A stretch of DNA of 64,000 nt, taken from assembly GCA_964653655.1 (NCBI GenBank), contig CAZZHG010000015.1, positions 1 to 64,000 of the forward strand, written 5' to 3'. The stretch comes from CAZZHG01 sp964653655 (GTDB lineage: Bacteria; Bdellovibrionota; FAC87; UBA2466). This document shows positions 43,100 to 51,635 of this stretch, in pieces. Under the pieces are notes generated by a model, which was not told the origin of the DNA, searched no databases, and was given only the letters and a program-made list of their open reading frames with translations. The position numbers were made by a program, and so were the translations under genes. Position 1 is the stretch's first letter, and every line of letters begins with the position of its first letter.

Positions 43100-43587
43100 A
43101 CGATGAATCTTTTCTCAGCCTGCAATTCGTCGAGCTCTTCCTGCAAGTCATAGCGCTCGAGAATGTAGCGAGAAAGCACATGGAAGATAAACGCCATCAC
43201 GAGCGCCGCCATTCCAAAAAATTCCGGAAGAATGAAGTGCGAGAGACTTAGGGAGGCCCAGCCTTCACCTAGCGCGACGTCGGACGCGCGGTACCAGGTG
43301 ATGACGTCATAGCAAAAGCCAACGAGCAGGGCGATGACTCCGCGATCCAGAAAGGGGACGAGATCCACCAACTCCTCGGGGGGATCGCCGATCCGTTTCA
43401 TCAGCTCCGCGAGGGTCTGCAGAACGACATACGTCGTTCCGACTCCCACCGCTTCGAGCAAGTAAGCCAGCGACGGGCCCGGACCGACGAACACGGCAAG
43501 CACGAACACCATCACCGCGAACATCGCGATTATTTGACCCAAACGGAAAATTCCCCATGCCAAGCGCCTCGTGGTTTCGAAATTCAT
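43096..43587 (-). CDS. DUF2975-like membrane protein
   Basis: The 163-residue protein has four membrane segments (about residues 10-30, 45-65, 90-110, 127-147) and the shape of DUF2975 proteins, partners of YozG-type HTH regulators. The ATG at 43587 follows a GC-poor leader with the TAGG sequence. Its function may be to sense membrane state and control the HTH protein. It is divergent from radA. Confidence 0.75.
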   Translation of the reverse strand: MNFETTRRLAWGIFRLGQIIAMFAVMVFVLAVFVGPGPSLAYLLEAVGVGTTYVVLQTLAELMKRIGDPPEELVDLVPFLDRGVIALLVGFCYDVITWYRASDVALGEGWASLSLSHFILPEFFGMAALVMAFIFHVLSRYILERYDLQEELDELQAEKRFIV

Positions 43588-43609
43588 GTTCTGCAACCTA
43601 CGGATTTCG

Positions 43610-43647
43610 TTATCGTGAATCAATATATTCTTATCGAAAAACGATAA
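43610..43647. promoter_or_regulatory. Candidate operator: repeated TTATCG/CGATAA sites
   Basis: TTATCG occurs at 43610-43615 and 43631-43636, and CGATAA at 43642-43647, so 43631-43647 is an inverted repeat with a 5-bp spacer (AAAAA). The sites lie directly upstream of the DUF2975/HTH operon and also upstream of radA. Binding of the neighbouring HTH protein is inferred. Confidence 0.45.
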
Positions 43648-43711
43648 ATTACTGAGATCACGCGCTTCCCGGTGCCTTGACGCTGAAGTGGTACTCCCCC
43701 AGTTTGGAGCA

Positions 43712-45070
43712 ATGAAAGAGAAGTGGACCTTCGCCTGCCAGCAGTGCGGCCAGACTTATTCGAAGTGGATGGGCCGATGCCAGGAGTGCGGCGCCTGGAA
43801 CAGCGTCGTGGAGGAGAAGGTCACCCGCGCTCCCAAGGGAGGCCATTCGGCCGTGGGCGCGGAGGGAGCCTCGAAACCCCTTCCGGTCTCGCAGCTCGCG
43901 ACCCAGGAATACCGGCGCTACGGCACGGACTTCTCCGAGTGGGACAACGTGCTCGGCGGCGGGCTCGTTCCCGGAAGCGTGGTGCTTCTCGGCGGTGAAC
44001 CGGGAGTGGGAAAGTCCACGCTGCTTCTTCAGGTAACGGACCAGTACGCGAAATCGGGGAAAAAGATTTTGTACGTGAGCGGCGAGGAGTCGACTTCGCA
44101 AATCGGCCTGCGCTCGGCCCGGCTTGGAGTGAAGTCCGAGCAGCTGCTCGTCGTTTCCGAAACGGTTTTGGAAAAAGTGATCGAGCACGTCGACGCGCTC
44201 AAACCCGATTTACTCGTCATCGACTCCATCCAAACCATCCATAGCGGCGAGCTGCAGTCTCAGGCCGGAAGCGTCGGGCAGCTTCGGGAATGCGCGAACG
44301 AGATCATTCATCTGGCCAAGGGCAGAAGCCTTGCGACTTTTCTCGTGGGCCACGTCACCAAGGAAGGCTCCATCGCGGGCCCGAAGGTGCTGGAGCACAT
44401 GGTGGACGTCGTCCTCTACTTCGAGGGCACCAACTCACAGTCCTTCCGCCTTCTACGATCCATCAAGAACCGCTTCGGCTCGACCAATGAAGTAGGCGTT
44501 TTCGAGATGGTCTCCTATGGCATGAAGCAGGTCTCGAATCCGTCCGAGCTTTTCTTGTCCGAGCGGCCGGAAAAGATCCCGGGTTCGGTCATCGTCGCGA
44601 GCCTCGAAGGAACCCGACCCCTTCTGGTCGAGATTCAGGCGCTCGCCTCGTCGACATCGCTGGCGATACCCAGGCGCACGGCCATCGGAATCGATCCGAA
44701 CCGGGTGTCGCTGCTTTGCGCGATTCTCGAAAAGCGCGGCGGCTTCCGCCTTTTCGATCAGGATGTTTACGTGAACGTCGCGGGTGGGCTGCGGCTAAAC
44801 GAGCCGGCGGCGGACCTCGGAGTAATCGCGGCCCTGATTTCCAGCTACGAAGGAAAGCCGGCCGATCCTTCGGCGGTGTTCTTCGGAGAAGTGGGGCTCG
44901 GCGGGGAAATCCGTAGTGTTCCGCGGGCGACCGAACGGCTGAAAGAAGCCATCCGCATCGGGCTCAAGCGCGCCTTCGTCCCCTCCAAGGTGAAGAAGGA
45001 GCTCGGCGGTCTAAAAGGAATCGAGATGGTCGGTCTCGATCACGTTCAGGACTTGGCCGACAAGATCTGA
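43712..45070 (+). CDS. radA: DNA repair protein RadA
   Basis: The 452-residue protein has an N-terminal zinc site (CQQCGQTYSKWMGRCQECG, four cysteines), a RecA-type core with Walker A GGEPGVGKSTLLLQVTDQ (about 91-108), the KNRFG motif in SIKNRFGSTNE, and a Lon-like C-terminal domain. RadA helps DNA strand exchange and branch migration. The ATG at 43712 has GGAG two bases upstream, tight but usable. It overlaps the convergent glpK by 25 bp. Confidence 0.95.
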   Translation: MKEKWTFACQQCGQTYSKWMGRCQECGAWNSVVEEKVTRAPKGGHSAVGAEGASKPLPVSQLATQEYRRYGTDFSEWDNVLGGGLVPGSVVLLGGEPGVGKSTLLLQVTDQYAKSGKKILYVSGEESTSQIGLRSARLGVKSEQLLVVSETVLEKVIEHVDALKPDLLVIDSIQTIHSGELQSQAGSVGQLRECANEIIHLAKGRSLATFLVGHVTKEGSIAGPKVLEHMVDVVLYFEGTNSQSFRLLRSIKNRFGSTNEVGVFEMVSYGMKQVSNPSELFLSERPEKIPGSVIVASLEGTRPLLVEIQALASSTSLAIPRRTAIGIDPNRVSLLCAILEKRGGFRLFDQDVYVNVAGGLRLNEPAADLGVIAALISSYEGKPADPSAVFFGEVGLGGEIRSVPRATERLKEAIRIGLKRAFVPSKVKKELGGLKGIEMVGLDHVQDLADKI

Positions 45071-46542
45071 ACGGCCTTCAGAGCTTTTCTCCAGCGCTCC
45101 ATGTTTCGTTTGCGCTCCGGTCCTTTCATGCGGGGCTCGAAGGATTTCGACGCCCGCCATTTTTTCGCGACTTCGTCGAGACCGTTCCAGTAACCGATGG
45201 CCAGACCCGCCTGAATCCCCGAGCCCAGCGCGGTAGTTTCCAGAATTTCACTGCGGACCACTTTCACGCCCATTAGATCCGCCTGAAACTGCATGAGCAG
45301 ATCGTTGGCGGAAGCGCCGCCATCGACCTTGATGGGTTGCGGTCGTTTACCGCAATCTTTTCCCATCGCCTCGAGCAGCTCGGTCACCTGAAACGCCATG
45401 CCTTCGAGAGTCGCGCGGGCCACGTGGGCTTTCGTCGTGCCGCGGGTAATGCCCGTCATGATGCCGGTCGCATTGGGCCACCAGTAAGGCGCGCCGAGAC
45501 CGGAGAGCGCCGGAACCATCACGACACCGCCGGAGTCCGGAACGGAAGCGGCGAGCGCCTCCACTTCCGACGATTTCGAAAAAAGCCCAAGTCCGTCCCG
45601 AAGCCACTGCACGGCCGCTCCCGCGATAAAGGCACTGCCCTCCAGGCCGTAGGTGACTTTTCCGCCGAGCTGCCAGGCCACCGTCGTGAGAAGCCGGTGC
45701 TTCGAGAAGACGGGGGTCGTGCCCGTGTTCACCAGGATGAAGGCGCCGGTGCCGTAAGTGCATTTCGCAGAGCCCTTTTCAAAACAGGCCTGTCCGAAGA
45801 GCGCCGCCTGCTGATCGCCGCAGATCCCGGTGACCGGAATGCCGTCGGGAAAATTCAAGAAACCCTTCGTGCGTCCGTACTCGACGGCGGAAGGAAGAAT
45901 CTCGGGGAGGATTGCCTTCGGAATTCCGAAAAGCTTCAAAAGATCGTCGTCCCATTTGATCTTTTTCAAATCCATGAGGAGCGTCCGGCTCGCATTGCTC
46001 GCATCGGTCGCGTGCTCGCCCGTCATTCGATAGAGCAGGTAGCTGTCTATGGTGCCAAAGGCGATCTTTCCCGCCTTCGCGTCGACTGCTGCGCCGGGGA
46101 TGTTTTTTAGCATCCACTGCAGTTTGGTGGCGCTGAAATAGGGGTCGAGAAGAAGCCCGGTCTTCTTGTTGATCGCCTTTTCCAGTCCGCGCTTTTTCAA
46201 TTTCGCGCAAACATCGGCGGTCCGCCGATCCTGCCACACGATCGCGCGCCCAACCGGAGGGGCCCCGGGCTCGCGGCGCCACAGACAAGTCGTCTCGCGC
46301 TGGTTGGTGATCCCGATGGCGGCTATCGAACTGAGCGGCACCCGGCCTTGAGCCACCGCCCCATTTACGGCCTCCCGCACCGAAGCCCATATCTGCTCCA
46401 AATCGTGCTCGACCCAGGATGGCTTCGGGAAATGCTGGGGAAATTCCACCGTATGCTTGCCCAGGATCCGGAAATCCTGGTCGAACAAAAGAGCGGTGCT
46501 TCCCGTGGTGCCCTGATCAATTGCAAGGATGTACTGCGGCAT
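45046..46542 (-). CDS. glpK: Glycerol kinase
   Basis: The 498-residue FGGY kinase has ILAIDQGTTGSTALLFDQDF (about 4-23), IGITNQRETTCLWRRE, GICGDQQAALFGQACFEKGS and TYGTGAFILVNTGTTP, all glycerol kinase landmarks. It makes glycerol-3-phosphate for phospholipid and energy metabolism. The ATG at 46542 is the usual start. No glpF or glpD is nearby. It overlaps radA at its 3' end. Confidence 0.95.
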   Translation of the reverse strand: MPQYILAIDQGTTGSTALLFDQDFRILGKHTVEFPQHFPKPSWVEHDLEQIWASVREAVNGAVAQGRVPLSSIAAIGITNQRETTCLWRREPGAPPVGRAIVWQDRRTADVCAKLKKRGLEKAINKKTGLLLDPYFSATKLQWMLKNIPGAAVDAKAGKIAFGTIDSYLLYRMTGEHATDASNASRTLLMDLKKIKWDDDLLKLFGIPKAILPEILPSAVEYGRTKGFLNFPDGIPVTGICGDQQAALFGQACFEKGSAKCTYGTGAFILVNTGTTPVFSKHRLLTTVAWQLGGKVTYGLEGSAFIAGAAVQWLRDGLGLFSKSSEVEALAASVPDSGGVVMVPALSGLGAPYWWPNATGIMTGITRGTTKAHVARATLEGMAFQVTELLEAMGKDCGKRPQPIKVDGGASANDLLMQFQADLMGVKVVRSEILETTALGSGIQAGLAIGYWNGLDEVAKKWRASKSFEPRMKGPERKRNMERWRKALKAVQILSAKS

Positions 46543-46656
46543 TATTGAGGTTTCCTGCGTTTAAGATTATTCTTAACTACAGGACCCCTTCCCACTCAAC
46601 AACCCTAGAAACAACTTCACGAGACGAGCCCCGAATTGGCGGGGCAGAGGAATAGC

Positions 46657-47154
46657 ATGTCGTTCAAGCGTAAACCCAACATCAGCCGCTTCAAGAAGAC
46701 GATGCAAGGAATGATCGAGTTCGCGGCCCTCATCGAACAATCCGATCCCCGCCAGCGCGAAGCGATTTTGAAAGAAGTGGAAAAGGAAGACTCCGATTTC
46801 CTCGCCACCGTAATGAAAAAGGTAGTTCTGTTCGAGGAGCTCACCGTTCTCGATGAAGCGGTGCTTGCCGAAATTTTGTCCAAGGTTTCCCCCAAGATTC
46901 TCGCGTTCGCGCTGAGCGGAATGCCCGAGGAGTTCCGTAAGGAAATCCTCCGCCACCTCGGACACCGGGGGACCAAGCAGTTCGTGGATGAGGAGGGGCT
47001 GCTCAATTCCGCCCCCGAGCAAGCGTTCGTATTGGGCGCCCGCAAGCAGGTGCTGAAGATCGCGCGCCAGCTGGAGGCCCAGAACAAATTCGTTCTCGAA
47101 GTGCCCGCCAACGTCCGCATGGAACGACGGAAAAAAGCTCCGTCCGAAGGTTAG
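46657..47154 (+). CDS. Stand-alone FliG C-terminal-domain-like protein
   Basis: The 165-residue protein resembles the FliG C-terminal domain: VVLFEELTVLDEAVLAEILS (about 56-75), ILAFALSGMPEEFRKEILRH and HRGTKQFVDEEG. In FliG, one Arg and two acidic residues of the torque helix contact MotA; here Arg104, Asp111 and Glu112 keep the spacing of E. coli R281/D288/D289, while the R297 position is Pro. The FliG N and middle domains are missing, so FliF and FliM attachment are probably lost. The ATG at 46657 has AGAGGA upstream. A MotAB-linked rotor-like system lies 3.6 kb downstream. Confidence 0.65.
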   Translation: MSFKRKPNISRFKKTMQGMIEFAALIEQSDPRQREAILKEVEKEDSDFLATVMKKVVLFEELTVLDEAVLAEILSKVSPKILAFALSGMPEEFRKEILRHLGHRGTKQFVDEEGLLNSAPEQAFVLGARKQVLKIARQLEAQNKFVLEVPANVRMERRKKAPSEG

Positions 47155-47290
47155 GCCGATCTCCTACCTAGCTGAGATCGCTACTCTTCGTCGATTCTCC
47201 TAAGGACCCGATCCGAAAAATGGTATGACTTAGCCTTCCCGTTCCGAAGTGTTTCAGCCTGGCCCAGACCTTTTTCTTAGGAGTCCTGTC

Positions 47291-47767
47291 ATGATCAAAT
47301 TAACGGTCGACGTCGGCCTCATGGGCCAGCAAGCGAATGATACTTTCGTGCAGAAACTGCAGGGATGGATGGCCGCGGGACTAGTCGAGGTTCATCAAGC
47401 CGGAGCCGCACCCAAGGCCGCGCCGGTCGCCCCTCCCCCGGAACCGATGCCGAAAAAGACGTCTTTCTTCAGCGCTTCCAAGGGACGCTCGACCCCCATA
47501 ACGGGTTCGGGCTCGGCGACCTTCAAGAGCATCGCCGCTATTTTGTTTCCCGGCCGCGACTCGACCAAACTGAGCATGGGTGAAATCAACAACGTGGTTT
47601 ACCTCATCAAGCATCACTCCATGAAGAACCAGATTTTCGTCACCACGTCCGATTGCTACATTTCCAAGGCGCGCCAACAAGATTTGAAGAGCTATCACGG
47701 CATCGTCACGATGACGCCGGAACAGGCGGTCACCGAGTTGACCCGTCAGATGATGTCCGCTTACTAG
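47291..47767 (+). CDS. Hypothetical protein, possibly PIN-like
   Basis: The 158-residue protein has a short N-terminal segment, a Pro/Ala-rich linker (about 38-60) and a C-terminal part with NQIFVTTSDCYISKARQQDL and IVTMTPEQAVTEL. The latter resembles the end of PIN-domain ribonucleases, but the expected acidic triad is not complete, so this is a weak suggestion. The ATG at 47291 has TAGGAG upstream. It sits between the FliG-C-like and shikimate-kinase-like genes. Confidence 0.4.
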   Translation: MIKLTVDVGLMGQQANDTFVQKLQGWMAAGLVEVHQAGAAPKAAPVAPPPEPMPKKTSFFSASKGRSTPITGSGSATFKSIAAILFPGRDSTKLSMGEINNVVYLIKHHSMKNQIFVTTSDCYISKARQQDLKSYHGIVTMTPEQAVTELTRQMMSAY

Positions 47768-47807
47768 CCGATACAATCGAAGTGAACCAAGAGCCTGCGA
47801 GGGACTC

Positions 47808-48338
47808 ATGGCAACCAGTGTGAACAACATCTTTCTCGTCGGTTTCATAGGCGCCGGAACGTCTTCGGTCGGAGCACTGCTCGCCAAGAAACTGGATTGG
47901 CGCTTTCTCGATACCGAGCAGATGGTCATGAAGGTGGTCGGAAACTCCATCGCCAAATACCTCGAGCTCGAAGGCGAAGCGGCCTTCCGAAGCGCCGAGG
48001 AAAAGCAGGTCAACATGGCGTCCACCGGAAAGCACACGGTCGTCGCTCTCGGGGCGGCCTCGCTGCAGGATCGCGACACCCGCGAGCGCGTGCTGCGCTC
48101 GGGAATGGTCGTCTTTCTGGAAGCTTCGGTGGACACGCTGATGGCCCGCGCCGGAGGAGTGGCGCGCCCGTTTCTTCGCCCCATGAAGGGCAAGACCTTG
48201 CGCCAGACCATCGAAGAGACGCTCGCTTCCCGCAAGTACGTCTACAGCCAGGCCCATCTTACCGTCAGCACCGACGGCAAGACGCCCGAAGCCGTCATGC
48301 TCGAAATCATCAAGCTCGCCGAAACCTGGACGGGCTGA
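47808..48338 (+). CDS. Shikimate kinase-like protein with degenerate Walker A
   Basis: The 176-residue protein has the shikimate kinase build: LVGFIGAGTSSVGALLAKKL (P-loop region), RFLDTEQMV, EGEAAFRSAEEKQV and SRKYVYSQAHLTVSTDGKTP. Three key features are altered: the Walker A lysine is Thr18 (GAGTSS for GxGKST), the DxD is DTE, and the GGG shikimate loop is ALGAAS. Catalysis is therefore doubtful; it could be a scaffold or regulator. The arrangement of the remaining segments is intact, so this is not a random pseudogene. Confidence 0.75.
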   Translation: MATSVNNIFLVGFIGAGTSSVGALLAKKLDWRFLDTEQMVMKVVGNSIAKYLELEGEAAFRSAEEKQVNMASTGKHTVVALGAASLQDRDTRERVLRSGMVVFLEASVDTLMARAGGVARPFLRPMKGKTLRQTIEETLASRKYVYSQAHLTVSTDGKTPEAVMLEIIKLAETWTG

Positions 48339-48379
48339 CCCCATCCCACTCGCCCCTTGAGTTGTGGTAGGTAACTGCC

Positions 48380-49183
48380 ATGGCCGATATCAAGGGACTA
48401 CTCGAATCCGCCTACGAAGACTTTCACTCGGCCGAGTTCCGGGACAAGGACCCGGTCTGCCTCGTGCACCCCTATCAGGATCCCCGCGACCGGGAAGTGG
48501 CGGGGTTTTTCACGGCGGTACTTTCCTACGGCAACGTCACCACGATCCTGAGCAGCGTCCGCCGGGCGCTGGCTCCGCTCGGCCCGTCTCCGGCGAAGAC
48601 CCTCCGCCGGGGAGGCGACTTCGGCTTGTGGCCCGGTTTCCGCCACCGTTTCACCACGGGAGACGAGCTTCGGGTTCTAGCGCTTTGGATTTCCTCCGCC
48701 CTTAGATCCCACGGCAGTTTGGAGAGTTTTTTTCTCGCGCCTCACGGAGCCGGCCGCCCCGACATGAAATCGATGCTCGGAAGTTTCATCGATCGGCTGA
48801 CGGCTCAGCCGCTCGCGCCCGAGTGGACGGCGCTCAAACAGAAACGCGAGCGTCAACTCAAGTACCTGCTCCCCCACCCGGAGCGGGGAAGCGCGTGCAA
48901 GCGCCTGAACATGTACCTGCGCTGGATGGTCCGCTCCGACGGACACGTGGATCTCGGAGTGTGGAAGAGCCTGACTCCGGCGGAGCTCGCACTTCCCGTC
49001 GATACCCACCTCCTGAAGACGCTTCGGTTACTTCGCTGGACGAAGAGCAAACAGGCCAGCTGGAAGGTGGTGGAAGCCGCCACCGCCCGCCTCAGAAAAC
49101 TTTGCCCCGAAGATCCTATCCGCTATGACTTTTCTCTCTGCCATCTTTCCATGGAAGGCTTTTCGCTGAAGGAACGGTTATGA
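48380..49183 (+). CDS. TIGR02757 (DUF2400) family protein
   Basis: The 267-residue protein matches TIGR02757: DPVCLVHPYQDPRDREVAGF (about 24-43), FTAVLSYGNVTTILSSVRRA, SACKRLNMYLRWMVRSDGHV (about 171-190) and LGVWKSLTPAELALPVDTHL. The latter segments resemble helix-hairpin-helix DNA-glycosylase proteins. The role is unknown. It overlaps rlmE by 4 bp and begins 41 bp after the shikimate-kinase-like gene. Confidence 0.87.
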   Translation: MADIKGLLESAYEDFHSAEFRDKDPVCLVHPYQDPRDREVAGFFTAVLSYGNVTTILSSVRRALAPLGPSPAKTLRRGGDFGLWPGFRHRFTTGDELRVLALWISSALRSHGSLESFFLAPHGAGRPDMKSMLGSFIDRLTAQPLAPEWTALKQKRERQLKYLLPHPERGSACKRLNMYLRWMVRSDGHVDLGVWKSLTPAELALPVDTHLLKTLRLLRWTKSKQASWKVVEAATARLRKLCPEDPIRYDFSLCHLSMEGFSLKERL

Positions 49184-49770
49184 GCCGCAACCGCAATTGG
49201 AACGACGATCCCTTTACGAAAAAGGCGCGCGAGGAAAATTTCGCGGCCCGTTCCATCTACAAGCTCGAGGAAATCGATAGGAAGGAAAAAGTCCTGGCCG
49301 GCGCGAACGTCATCATCGATCTCGGTGCGGCTCCGGGATCCTGGAGCCAATACGTTTTGAAAACCTGCCCGAAGGCGAAAATTTTCGCCGTCGATCTGAG
49401 CCCCCTCGACATCGGCAATCCCCGGCTCAATTTTCTTCAGCAAGACATAGCGACCATCGACTTCCCGGCGTTTCTCGGTGGAGAGAAAGCCGATGTCGTG
49501 CTTAGCGACATGGCTCCGAAAACGAGCGGAGTCGCGGCCCGGGACACGGCCCTTTCCTTCGAGTTGGCATCGCTCGCGCTCGAGGTCGCGAAAAAGCATC
49601 TGAAGCCCGGAGGAAATTTCGTCGTGAAGCTCTTCATGGGCGAAGATTTCGAGCTCTACCGCAAGCAACTTCGGGAGTGCTTCGAGAGCGTTTCGCTGTT
49701 ACGTCCTGATTCCACTCGCAAGCATTCCCGCGAAATTTTCTTCACCGGCAAAGGCCACAAGACACTGTAA
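49180..49770 (+). CDS. rlmE: 23S rRNA 2'-O-methyltransferase
   Basis: The 196-residue protein has RSIYKLEEIDRKEKVL, the SAM motif VIIDLGAAPGSWSQYVLKTC, the DMAPKTSG catalytic aspartate (about 108-115) and FVVKLFMGEDFE with the catalytic lysine, matching RlmE/FtsJ, which methylates U2552 of 23S rRNA. It overlaps the DUF2400 gene by 4 bp. Confidence 0.95.
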   Translation: MSRNRNWNDDPFTKKAREENFAARSIYKLEEIDRKEKVLAGANVIIDLGAAPGSWSQYVLKTCPKAKIFAVDLSPLDIGNPRLNFLQQDIATIDFPAFLGGEKADVVLSDMAPKTSGVAARDTALSFELASLALEVAKKHLKPGGNFVVKLFMGEDFELYRKQLRECFESVSLLRPDSTRKHSREIFFTGKGHKTL

Positions 49771-49925
49771 TTATTAATAAATGGTGCGTTTTGCGACACA
49801 CCGTATCGCTAACGGCTGTTAACACCTTGTGTCGAATACCTGGACCCGACCACCGCGTCTGAGTAATTCCTTTTCGGTTGGTTGGGTGAATACACACCCT
49901 TGGGGAAAGGAGCGGGGTTTTCCCG
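49771..49925. repeat. Intergenic region with inverted repeats
   Basis: CGACACA (49794-49800) and TGTGTCG (49828-49834) enclose CCGT/ACGG (49801-49804, 49812-49815). AGCGGGGTT (49911-49919) pairs with AACCCCGCT (49934-49942), which overlaps the end of the NUDIX gene. Neither is followed by a T-tract on either strand, so neither is called a terminator. Confidence 0.4.
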
Positions 49926-50504
49926 TCAGGGCGAACCCCGCTTCAATACTTCTCTCAGCGACTCGAGGATTTTGGCCGTCGCTCCCCAGACCAGCTCCCC
50001 CTCCACTTCGATGCCCGGGCTTTGAATGGTGACGCCCAGGATGGGAACGCTCTTGGTGACGAGCCCTTCTTGCAGGAGGCGATCGACCGAGAGCCACAAA
50101 GTTCGATCCACTTCGTGAGAGTTCAGGGCAAACTGGAGAGGAAAGCGGATGAGACCAACCCACGGCACGATGGGAAGTGCGCCGCGAGTCCGAACGAGGG
50201 GCAATCTACCGACGATATCGACTTCACTCCGATTGAGACCGATCTCCTCTTCGGCCTCGCGAAGAGCGGTCATCCGCAAATCCTCATCGCCTTCCTCCCA
50301 CATCCCGCCGGGAAAACTGATCTGACCTTTGTGGGTTTGAACGAGATCGGTACGCTTGGTGAGAAGAATTTCGTCGCGGTTGGTTTCGTTGTTCCAGCCG
50401 ATGGGAACCAGCACGGCCGCCGCCGGACGTTCCGATCCGGTCTCGTCTTCGAAAGGGCCGGCTCCACCGAGCCATCTCTCCAAATCGTCTCGTTCGAAAG
50501 GCAT
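49926..50504 (-). CDS. NUDIX hydrolase, CoA pyrophosphatase (NudL)-like
   Basis: The 192-residue protein has the NudL-type region ILLTKRTDLVQTHKGQISFP (about 45-64) and the Nudix box, GGMWEEGDEDLRMTALREAE followed by EEIGL (about 65-89), spacing GX5EX7REUXEEXGU. Such enzymes cleave CoA and related pyrophosphates. It is convergent with rlmE and divergent from the PEGA lipoprotein gene. Confidence 0.88.
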   Translation of the reverse strand: MPFERDDLERWLGGAGPFEDETGSERPAAAVLVPIGWNNETNRDEILLTKRTDLVQTHKGQISFPGGMWEEGDEDLRMTALREAEEEIGLNRSEVDIVGRLPLVRTRGALPIVPWVGLIRFPLQFALNSHEVDRTLWLSVDRLLQEGLVTKSVPILGVTIQSPGIEVEGELVWGATAKILESLREVLKRGSP

Positions 50505-50753
50505 AAGGGGATCAGGATAACGGCGCCGGGGCCGAGAGGGAATGTCTATTGCGACGGGTCAATTAACGCCGGAATCGGCTCCCCCGGGTCACGCGGAGCA
50601 CGCGGCAACCCCATGACGCCCCCCACCCAACTTTGCCCCTCACAAAGACCTGGAAGTTCCACCTCTTGACGCGGACGTATAAACGCCGGGGCGAGCCCCC
50701 TCAAAGCGGCAAAAGTCTTTGGTTTGGCTCGGGAAATCCCGATGGTCTAGGTG
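50505..50753. other. Intergenic region upstream of the motor operon
   Basis: About 250 bp separate the NUDIX gene from the PEGA lipoprotein gene. TTGACG (50666-50671) and TATAAA (50678-50683) are present but only 6 bp apart, so they do not form a normal sigma-70 promoter. The promoter for the motor operon is expected here but not placed. Confidence 0.3.
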
Positions 50754-51635
50754 ATGTCCTGGAACTGGTCCATCCTCTTTGCCCTGGCTCTCGCGGTGGT
50801 AGCCGGCTGCACGAACCTGAAAGTCGTCGTGCGATCGGAACCCTCGGGCGCGGAAGTCTGGATCAAAGATCGCCTCACCGGAAAGCGGAACATCCTCGGC
50901 ATCACCCCGCTCGAAGTTTCCCCCGACGCCATCGACTGGGTGCTCGGCGCCTCGAAGGACTCGAACAAGGATTACTGGGAAGTGCTCATCTCGAAAGAGG
51001 GCTACCAGACCGCGCAATATTTCCTGCCGCGGAAATCGGGGACCTCCGTGTCCGGCCTGACGGCGACTCTCGTTCCGGGCGTCGATGACGAGCGCGCGAA
51101 GGTCGTAATCGAGCGGCTCTTCACGGCGCAGAACTACGCGGTGAAAGGTGTCTTCGATAAGGCGCACAAGGAAGTGGATCACGTTCTCAGAACCTGGCCT
51201 CGCTTCGGCCGCGCGTACACAATGCGCGGATCGATTTATATCCTGCAGAGAAAGTATCAGGACGCCCTCGAGGCGTACGAGACCGCTCAGTTCGTGGATG
51301 CGACGCTGACCGAAGCGAAGCTGATGGCGGCGGAGCTTCGCCGCTTTCTCGGGCGCCGTGAGGAACCGATAGCGGCGGCCATCGAAGGGGCTCCACAGTC
51401 CCCCGCGGTGGCTGGCGCTTCGCCCGCTCCGGCGGACGGCGCGGTCGCGGCCGCGACCCCCGGCACGGAGCCCGCGGAGGAAGCCAACAAGAAAAAGGTT
51501 CTATTCCCGAAGGAGTTGATGCCGCGCCAGCTGACCGAGGAGCCCAAGAAGCAAGAGGGAAAAAAAGCGGAGGAGAACGCCGACAGCCTCGTCGATAGTT
51601 TTCTCAAACCTCCTGAAGCGGGGGAAGACGATTGA
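50754..51635 (+). CDS. PEGA-domain lipoprotein with TPR-like region
   Basis: The 293-residue product has a lipobox (ALAVVAGC, Cys19) and a PEGA domain (KVVVRSEPSGAEVWIKDRLT, then GITPLEVSPD, residues about 22-57). A TPR-like region (HVLRTWPRFGRAYTMRGSIY, then LQRKYQDALEAYETAQFVDA) comes next, then an Ala/Pro-rich acidic tail (about 205-293). It is probably an outer- or inner-membrane lipoprotein that contacts other envelope parts. The GTG just before (50751) is an alternative start. Its stop overlaps the FliF/FliG-like gene as TTGA, so the two are translated together; I infer it is an envelope anchor of that motor. Confidence 0.75.
   Translation: MSWNWSILFALALAVVAGCTNLKVVVRSEPSGAEVWIKDRLTGKRNILGITPLEVSPDAIDWVLGASKDSNKDYWEVLISKEGYQTAQYFLPRKSGTSVSGLTATLVPGVDDERAKVVIERLFTAQNYAVKGVFDKAHKEVDHVLRTWPRFGRAYTMRGSIYILQRKYQDALEAYETAQFVDATLTEAKLMAAELRRFLGRREEPIAAAIEGAPQSPAVAGASPAPADGAVAAATPGTEPAEEANKKKVLFPKELMPRQLTEEPKKQEGKKAEENADSLVDSFLKPPEAGEDD

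Noticed and set aside
49911..49942. GC-rich hairpin at the end of the NUDIX gene as a terminator
   Set aside because: It has no T-tract on either strand and overlaps the last codons and stop.
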